This document shows positions 34,135-38,067 of a DNA stretch of 38,067 bases, piece by piece. The stretch is taken from NCBI GenBank assembly GCA_025350685.1, contig JANXXK010000185.1:1-38067 (forward strand), written 5' to 3'. The position numbers and the translations under genes are program-made. How positions within the stretch are numbered: position 1 is the first letter of the stretch; every line of letters starts with the position of its first letter. This DNA is from Alphaproteobacteria bacterium. Lineage in GTDB: Bacteria; Pseudomonadota; Alphaproteobacteria; Caulobacterales; Caulobacteraceae. A model generated the notes under the pieces. That model was not told the origin of the DNA, ran no database searches, and saw only the letters and a list, made by a program, of their open reading frames with translations.

Positions 34135-34605
34135 ATGAAGACCCTTTTGCTTGGCATAGCGGCGGCGGCCACCCTCGCCATCGCCGCCCCCGCGTTCGCC
34201 CATTCCGACGACGAGGAGTACGGCGTCGACACCTACGCCAACTTCAATCAGGAGTACCAGCACATCTGGCAGGGCATCCAGCATGGCCTGAGCGACCGTT
34301 CCTACACGCCCTACCAGGCGCAGCGCTACTGGCGCGAGCTGCAGGACATCCGCGCCCGGGCGTACTGGGAAGAGCGCCGCGGCTACTACGATCCGGAAGA
34401 CATCCAGGCGCGGATCGAACAGCTGCACACGCGCATGCACGTCGCCCACGAGCGCGGCCACGAGCGGCTGAATAACGACTGGAACTACAACGGCGGCTAC
34501 GACCGTGGCGGCTACAACAGCGGCTATGACCGCGGCGGCTACAACGGCGGCTACGACCGCGGCTACGGCAACTATTACGGCAACTCGCCCTACGGCCGGC
34601 GCTAG
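34135..34605 (+). CDS. Small periplasmic protein with Gly/Tyr/Arg repeats
   Basis: This 156-aa product has a signal peptide (KTLLLGIAAAATLAIAAPAFA) cleaved before HSDDEEYGVD. A helical, aromatic middle (about 40-105: YQHIWQGIQHGLSDRSY, RYWRELQDIRARAYWEERRG) follows. A tail of 9-residue repeats GYDRGGYN(S/G) runs from about residue 121 to 146 before GNSPYGRR. AGGAG is about eight bases before the ATG. It lies between the outer-membrane copper protein and copC on the same strand, 30 bp upstream of copC, so it probably belongs to the copper response. I recognise no family; His and Tyr content could suit metal binding but no motif is diagnostic. Confidence 0.78.
   Translation: MKTLLLGIAAAATLAIAAPAFAHSDDEEYGVDTYANFNQEYQHIWQGIQHGLSDRSYTPYQAQRYWRELQDIRARAYWEERRGYYDPEDIQARIEQLHTRMHVAHERGHERLNNDWNYNGGYDRGGYNSGYDRGGYNGGYDRGYGNYYGNSPYGRR
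34495..34572 (+). repeat. 27-base tandem repeat within the Gly/Tyr-rich gene
   Basis: Units at 34495-34521, 34522-34548 and a partial 34549-34572 encode GYDRGGYNS, GYDRGGYNG and GYDRGYGN. The DNA copies differ mostly at third positions, so copy number could vary by slippage. Confidence 0.85.
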
Positions 34606-34635
34606 GGCCCCGCACAGCAACTTGAGGAGACCTGA

Positions 34636-34992
34636 ATGCGTATCCTGACCCTCGGCCTTGCGGCCGCCCTGGCTCTGGCGGCGACCGCCGCCGGCGCCCA
34701 CCCCAAGATGGTCGCTGCATCCCCGGCGGCCGGCGGCGCCGTGGCCGGCTCGCCGACCGCGATCCGCATCAGCTTCAACGAGGCGGTGTTCCCCAAGCTT
34801 TCAGGCGTCCAGCTGAAGGGCCCGCGTGGCGCGGCGGTGAAGACCGGCGCGGCCAGCGTCGATGCAACCAGGAAGCAGCTTATCGTCCCCGTCGCCGCGA
34901 CGCTGAAGCCGGGCCGCTACCTGGTCGCCTGGCACGCGGTCTCCACCGACACCCATCACGTGAAGGGCCAGTTCGGCTTCACGGTGAAGTAG
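34636..34992 (+). CDS. copC: CopC-type periplasmic copper-binding protein
   Basis: This 118-aa protein has a signal peptide whose likely cleavage, ATAAGA|HPKM, exposes His22 as the mature N-terminus. In CopC proteins that His forms a histidine-brace Cu(II) site together with a later Asp and His; here STDTHHVKGQFGF supplies Asp105 and His107. The Met-rich loop of classical Pseudomonas CopC (Cu(I) site) is absent, so this appears to be the Cu(II)-only type. GAGGAG lies seven bases before the ATG. copD begins four bases after its stop, the standard pair for handing copper to the inner membrane. Function is firmly suggested by family; the precise copper affinity is not. Confidence 0.92.
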   Translation: MRILTLGLAAALALAATAAGAHPKMVAASPAAGGAVAGSPTAIRISFNEAVFPKLSGVQLKGPRGAAVKTGAASVDATRKQLIVPVAATLKPGRYLVAWHAVSTDTHHVKGQFGFTVK

Positions 34993-34996
34993 CCCC

Positions 34997-35854
34997 ATGG
35001 TCGAGGCCGGACTGATCGTCGCGCGATGGCTGCACCTTGCCGCCGTGACCGGTCTGTTCGGCCTCGCCCTCTTTCCGCTCTATGCGCCGGCGACCGCGCT
35101 CGCCGGCAAGGCCGCCGCCAGTACATCCGGCGCGCTCGCTGGCCTGGCGTTGTTGTCCAGCCTGGCCTGGTTCTATTTCACCGCGGCGTCCATGGCCGGG
35201 AGCCTTGCTGAAGCGACCGCCACTGTCCCGACGGTGCTCACCGGCACGGACTTCGGGCCGATCTGGGCGGCTCGGTTGGCGCTTGCGCTGCTGCTCTGCC
35301 TGCCGGTCATGCGTCGCCTTCCGCGAATCCAGGCGGGCCTTGCCGCCCTGCTGCTGGCGAGCCTGGCCTTGACCGGCCACGCGCGGCTGCAGGAGGGTCT
35401 GCTCGGCTGGGTCCACGGCGCCAGCGACGCGGCGCACCTGCTGGCGGCCGGCGCCTGGCTGGGGGCGCTCGCAGCCTTCGCCCTGCTGCTGGCGCGGGCC
35501 CCTGACGACATCGAAACCTCCCGCGCGCTCGCAGGATTCTCCAAGGTAGGTTCGATCGCGGTGGCGGTGCTGCTGGTCAGCGGCGTCGCCAACGGCGCGC
35601 TGATCCTGGGCGCGATCGCTCCGCTCTTCGCCACGCTCTACGGCCGCCTGCTCTGCGCGAAGGTCGCGCTGTTCCTGCTGATGGTCGCGCTGGCCGGCCT
35701 CAACCGGTTCCGGCTGGTCCCCGCGCTGGGCGTTGGCCGATCGGGGCCGGTGCTGGTCCGGCTGAGGTGGCATGTCGCCGGGGAGCTGGGCCTGGGCATC
35801 CTCGTGCTGGCGATTGTGGCGGCGATCGGTACGCTGGATCCGACGGCGGGCTGA
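34997..35854 (+). CDS. copD: CopD-type inner-membrane copper protein
   Basis: This 285-aa protein is largely membrane-embedded with about eight helices. Conserved His positions include RWLHLAAVTG near the N-terminus, GHARLQEGLLGWVHGASDAAHLLAAGAWLG in the middle (first His in GHAR, second in VHG, third in AAHLL) and the late RWHVAGELGLG. CopD proteins are thought to accept copper from CopC and carry it to the cytoplasm or to cuproproteins. The start at 34997 is four bases after the copC stop, so they form a unit. A role in supplying copper to the multicopper oxidase at 17 kb is possible. Confidence 0.9.
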   Translation: MVEAGLIVARWLHLAAVTGLFGLALFPLYAPATALAGKAAASTSGALAGLALLSSLAWFYFTAASMAGSLAEATATVPTVLTGTDFGPIWAARLALALLLCLPVMRRLPRIQAGLAALLLASLALTGHARLQEGLLGWVHGASDAAHLLAAGAWLGALAAFALLLARAPDDIETSRALAGFSKVGSIAVAVLLVSGVANGALILGAIAPLFATLYGRLLCAKVALFLLMVALAGLNRFRLVPALGVGRSGPVLVRLRWHVAGELGLGILVLAIVAAIGTLDPTAG

Positions 35855-35874
35855 GGCCGATCGACACGCCAGAT

Positions 35875-35903
35875 TTGGCGGGCGCCGCGGGATCGGCTAG
35901 CAA
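35875..35903 (+). promoter_or_regulatory. Putative housekeeping promoter of the acyl-CoA synthetase
   Basis: TTGGCGG (35875-35881), then 14 bases, then GCTAGCAA (35896-35903) fits the Caulobacter housekeeping form TTGACGS-N10-14-GCTANAWC with partial mismatches. The -10 ends eight bases before the ATG at 35912, so transcription could start at or next to the ATG. Confidence 0.45.
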
Positions 35904-35911
35904 TCTCGGCC

Positions 35912-37468
35912 ATGGGCCAGACAATCGACATTCTCTCCGAACTTCCCCGCGTCCACGCCACCGAGCGCGGCGACAAGGTCGCCGTCCAGTGCGAGGGACG
36001 CACCCTCACCTATGGCGAGCTCGACCGGCGCGCCGATAAGGTGACCGGGCTGTTGGCCGAGGCTGGCGCGAAGCCCGGCGACCGCATCGCCTGGCTGGGC
36101 CGCAGCCATGAGGCGTTCTTCGAGATTTTCTTCGGCGCGACGCGGGCCAGGGTGTGCCTGGCGCCGATCAACGCGCGGCTGGCGATCCCGGAGATCGCCT
36201 TCATCCTGGACGACTCTGGCGCCGACCTGTTCTTCGTGACCCCGGAATTCTACGAGGCCGCCCAACTGGCGGTGAGCACGGTGGACCGGCCGATCCGGCT
36301 GATCGGCGTGGGTGCGGACTGCACGGGCTTCGACAGCTACTCAGCCCTGCGCGACGCCGCGCCCGCGCCGCCGGCCCAGACGCCGCTCGCCGACGACGAC
36401 ATCCTGCAGCTCTACACCTCCGGCACCACCGGCCTGCCGAAGGGCGTGCGGCTGAATAACGCCAACTATTCGGAATTCCTGAAGCTGCGCACCGAGGTCG
36501 AGGGCTTCGACTACGGCGCGGAAGATACCGTGCTGATCGTCATGCCGCTGTTCCACGTGGCCGGGACCAACATCAGCTTCTCAGGCCTCGCCGCGGGGGG
36601 CCGCGTCGTGATCCTGCCGGAATTCAGCCCGGCCGCCGTGCTGAAGCTGATTGAGGCCGAGCGCGTTGCGCACGTCTTCCTGGCGCCCGTGATGATCAAC
36701 GCCATCTTGCAGGCGCCGGAGCTGGACGGCGCGGACCTCTCCAGCATGAAGACGGTGGCCTACGGCGCCTCGCCGATCTCCGAGGCGGTGCTGGCCACGG
36801 CGACCGAGCGGTTCGGCTGTGGCTTCATCCAGTTCTACGGCATGACCGAGAGCACCGGGGCCGGCACCTCGCTGAAGCCCGGCGACCACGTGGGCGAGTT
36901 GCTGCGGTCCTGCGGCCAGGCCTGGCCGCGGATGGCGGTGAAGATCATCCGCGACGACGACAGCGACGCCGACGTTGGCGAGATCGGCGAGATCGCCATC
37001 CGCGGCGGCATGATCATGGCCGGCTACTGGAACCGCCCGGAGGCCACCGCCGAGGCCATCACCGCCGATGGCTGGCTGAAGACCGGAGACGCGGGCTTCT
37101 CTGACGAGCGCGGCTACATCTTCGTCCACGACCGGGTGAAAGACATGATCGTCTCCGGCGGTGAGAACATCTATCCGGCCGAGGTGGAGAACGCGATCCT
37201 CGGCTGCCCGGGTGTCGCCGACGCCGCCGTCATCGGCGTGCCCGACGAGCGCTGGGGCGAGGCGGTCAAGGCGATCATCGTGGCCGCCGCGGGCGCCGAC
37301 CCGCAGCCCTCCGACGTCATCGCCTACGCCCGCGAGCGGATCGCCGGCTTCAAGGCGCCCAAGTCGGTGGACTTCATCGACGTCCTGCCGCGCAATGCGT
37401 CGGGCAAGGTGCTGCGCCGCGAACTGCGCAAGCCCTACTGGGAAGGCCGCGACCGCAACGTCGGCTGA
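35912..37468 (+). CDS. AMP-dependent acyl-CoA synthetase
   Basis: This 518-aa member of the adenylate-forming (ANL) superfamily has YTSGTTGLPKG at 168-178 for ATP phosphate binding, YGMTES at 309-314, a DRVKDMIVSGGENIYPAEVE hinge/A8 region and PRNASGKVLRREL with the catalytic Lys499 near the C-terminus. It should activate a carboxylic acid (fatty or aromatic) to its CoA ester via an acyl-adenylate in the cytosol; the chain length is not evident. No ribosome site lies before the ATG and a promoter-like -10 ends only eight bases away, so the message may be leaderless. A broken second copy of its C-terminal part follows directly. Confidence 0.93.
   Translation: MGQTIDILSELPRVHATERGDKVAVQCEGRTLTYGELDRRADKVTGLLAEAGAKPGDRIAWLGRSHEAFFEIFFGATRARVCLAPINARLAIPEIAFILDDSGADLFFVTPEFYEAAQLAVSTVDRPIRLIGVGADCTGFDSYSALRDAAPAPPAQTPLADDDILQLYTSGTTGLPKGVRLNNANYSEFLKLRTEVEGFDYGAEDTVLIVMPLFHVAGTNISFSGLAAGGRVVILPEFSPAAVLKLIEAERVAHVFLAPVMINAILQAPELDGADLSSMKTVAYGASPISEAVLATATERFGCGFIQFYGMTESTGAGTSLKPGDHVGELLRSCGQAWPRMAVKIIRDDDSDADVGEIGEIAIRGGMIMAGYWNRPEATAEAITADGWLKTGDAGFSDERGYIFVHDRVKDMIVSGGENIYPAEVENAILGCPGVADAAVIGVPDERWGEAVKAIIVAAAGADPQPSDVIAYARERIAGFKAPKSVDFIDVLPRNASGKVLRRELRKPYWEGRDRNVG
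37364..37395 (+). repeat. 32-base direct repeat, copy 1
   Basis: Positions 37364-37395, near the 3' end of the intact acyl-CoA synthetase gene, are identical to 37561-37592 in the downstream remnant, 197 bases away. They encode SVDFIDVLPRN in both. Confidence 0.9.
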
Positions 37469-37473
37469 ACCGC

Positions 37474-37665
37474 GTGATCGTGGTGCTCGCGCCCGGCGCC
37501 CGACCCGTAGGCGATCATCGACTGGGCCCGCCAGCGGATCGCCGGCTACAAGACCCGCGCTCGGTGGACTTCATCGACGTCCTGCCGCGCAACGCCACCA
37601 ACAAGGTGCTCTGCCGCGTGCTGCGCGAGCCCTACTGGGCGGGCCATGGACGGCTGGTCGGCTAG
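37474..37665 (+). pseudogene. Degenerate acyl-CoA synthetase C-terminal remnant
   Basis: Sixty-odd codons after the intact synthetase repeat its last segment in broken form. The end reads RSVDFIDVLPRNATNKVLCR and then WAGHGRLVG, parallel to SVDFIDVLPRNASGKVLRR in the intact gene. The region around 37505-37555 is homologous only in another frame (AIIDWARQRIAGYK, against VIAYARERIAGFK), so two compensating frameshifts are present, with a TAG in the ancestral frame. The Lys of the A10 motif is kept but its Gly is now Asn. It is probably the rest of a second, tandem synthetase. Confidence 0.8.
37561..37592 (+). repeat. 32-base direct repeat, copy 2
   Basis: Exact second copy of 37364-37395 within the degenerate synthetase remnant. 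Sequences beside it are clearly diverged, so the identity may reflect recent gene conversion or purifying history before decay. Confidence 0.9.
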
Positions 37666-37700
37666 AGCGATCGGCGGTTCGCTTGGATCGCCGATCGCTC
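37665..37700. terminator. Strong bidirectional hairpin terminator
   Basis: GAGCGATCGGCG (37665-37676) and CGCCGATCGCTC (37689-37700) form a perfect 12-bp stem with a 12-base loop. It lies between the plus-strand synthetase remnant and the convergent minus-strand glutathione transferase gene, immediately after the remnant's stop codon. Confidence 0.65.
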
Positions 37701-37766
37701 AAGACTCTTGGCAAAAGACAGACCCTTCGTCGTGCCGGGCCTGAGCCAACCTAGGCGACGAAGAGG

Positions 37767-38067
37767 CTACGCGCTCGCGGCCGCGCTGGGCCGGGCGCCC
37801 ACCCGGGCGAACCAGTCGGTGAGCTTGCTGAATCCAGGATCCAGCGGCTGGCCCACCTGCCCGCCGAAATCGATGAAGCTGAACAGCAGGATGTCGGCGA
37901 GGGTGAACCGCTCGCCGGCGATCCACGGCCCGCTGAGCTGGCCTTCCAGCCATTCCTCGCCGTCATGGGCGACGGCCTTCAACCCGGCGGAGGCCTCCGG
38001 CAGACACCTTATCCGGTTCTCGAAAATCTGCAGACCCTCACCAAAACGGAAGCCATTGGCCAGCGGC
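37767..38067 (-). CDS. Glutathione S-transferase, C-terminal part
   Basis: The last 99 codons run in from the right edge of the window and stop at TAG (37767-37769). The piece includes PLANGFRFGEGLQIFENRIR, GEEWLEGQLSGPWIAGERFT, then LADILLFSFIDFGG and FSKLTDWFARVGARPSA. The WIAGERFTLADI block is the conserved N-capping/hydrophobic staple region of the GST C-terminal helical domain. The glutathione-binding N-domain lies outside the window. It probably conjugates or reduces small electrophiles with glutathione; the class cannot be determined here. A strong hairpin separates it from the convergent synthetase unit. Confidence 0.85.
   Translation of the reverse strand, partial: PLANGFRFGEGLQIFENRIRCLPEASAGLKAVAHDGEEWLEGQLSGPWIAGERFTLADILLFSFIDFGGQVGQPLDPGFSKLTDWFARVGARPSAAASA

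Overview
The window is about 38 kb of high-GC DNA with dense coding on both strands. It has Caulobacter-type promoter features (TTGACG/TTGGCG with GCTA-like -10 elements, clustered GANTC sites), weak leaders, frequent GTG/TTG starts and a full-length cyclic beta-1,2-glucan synthase. Together these suggest an alphaproteobacterium, most likely of the Caulobacteraceae (Phenylobacterium/Caulobacter-like). That placement is an inference from gene content and style, not from a marker gene. I saw no rRNA, tRNA, CRISPR array or insertion sequence.

Layout. (1) 1-4956, peptide/serine-hydrolase locus: a minus-strand operon of two exported class-C beta-lactamase-fold hydrolases and the start of a POT/PTR2 peptide transporter, a divergent XRE-cupin regulator, and a C-terminal remnant of an MlrC-family metallopeptidase. 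(2) 5072-15630, envelope glycan locus: an 84-aa gene followed by a 2865-aa cyclic beta-1,2-glucan synthase on the minus strand, with a perfect FNR/FixK-type palindrome upstream. Divergent from these is a protein joining a SAM methyltransferase to a polysaccharide pyruvyl-transferase-like domain. (3) 15749-19855: an exported YVTN beta-propeller protein with its own hairpin terminator, then a multicopper oxidase and an outer-membrane barrel expressed together behind a striking inverted repeat. (4) 20016-24612, amino-acid/dipeptide metabolism: a small secreted protein, an omega-aminotransferase translationally overlapped with a Tat-exported M19 dipeptidase, a convergent ornithine cyclodeaminase/alanine-dehydrogenase-like protein, and a DUF1993-type protein. 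(5) 24668-29950: a lipoprotein divergent from a GH3 beta-glucosidase (three GANTC sites lie between them), a 3' remnant of a PQQ/polyvinyl-alcohol dehydrogenase, and an MHYT-PAS hybrid histidine kinase with a shortened ATP lid. (6) 30022-35854, copper locus: a damaged copA P-type ATPase (frameshift, amber stop, altered GDGxND motif), divergent csoR with two operator palindromes, a Met/His-rich outer-membrane protein overlapping csoR, a small Gly/Tyr-repeat periplasmic protein, copC and copD. (7) 35912-38067: an acyl-CoA synthetase that may be leaderless, a broken second acyl-CoA synthetase 3' end, a strong 12-bp hairpin, and the C-terminal part of a glutathione S-transferase.

How it fits together. 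The copper genes form a coherent stress unit: sensor CsoR, periplasmic CopC with CopD import, and a copper-binding outer-membrane protein. The cytosolic efflux pump appears to be decaying. The multicopper oxidase pair at 17-20 kb could provide periplasmic Cu(I) oxidation. A recurring theme is gene decay: three short remnants (MlrC, PQQ dehydrogenase, acyl-CoA synthetase) keep only the native 3' end, and copA carries several lesions. The most unusual intact gene is the methyltransferase/pyruvyl-transferase-like fusion beside the cyclic glucan synthase.
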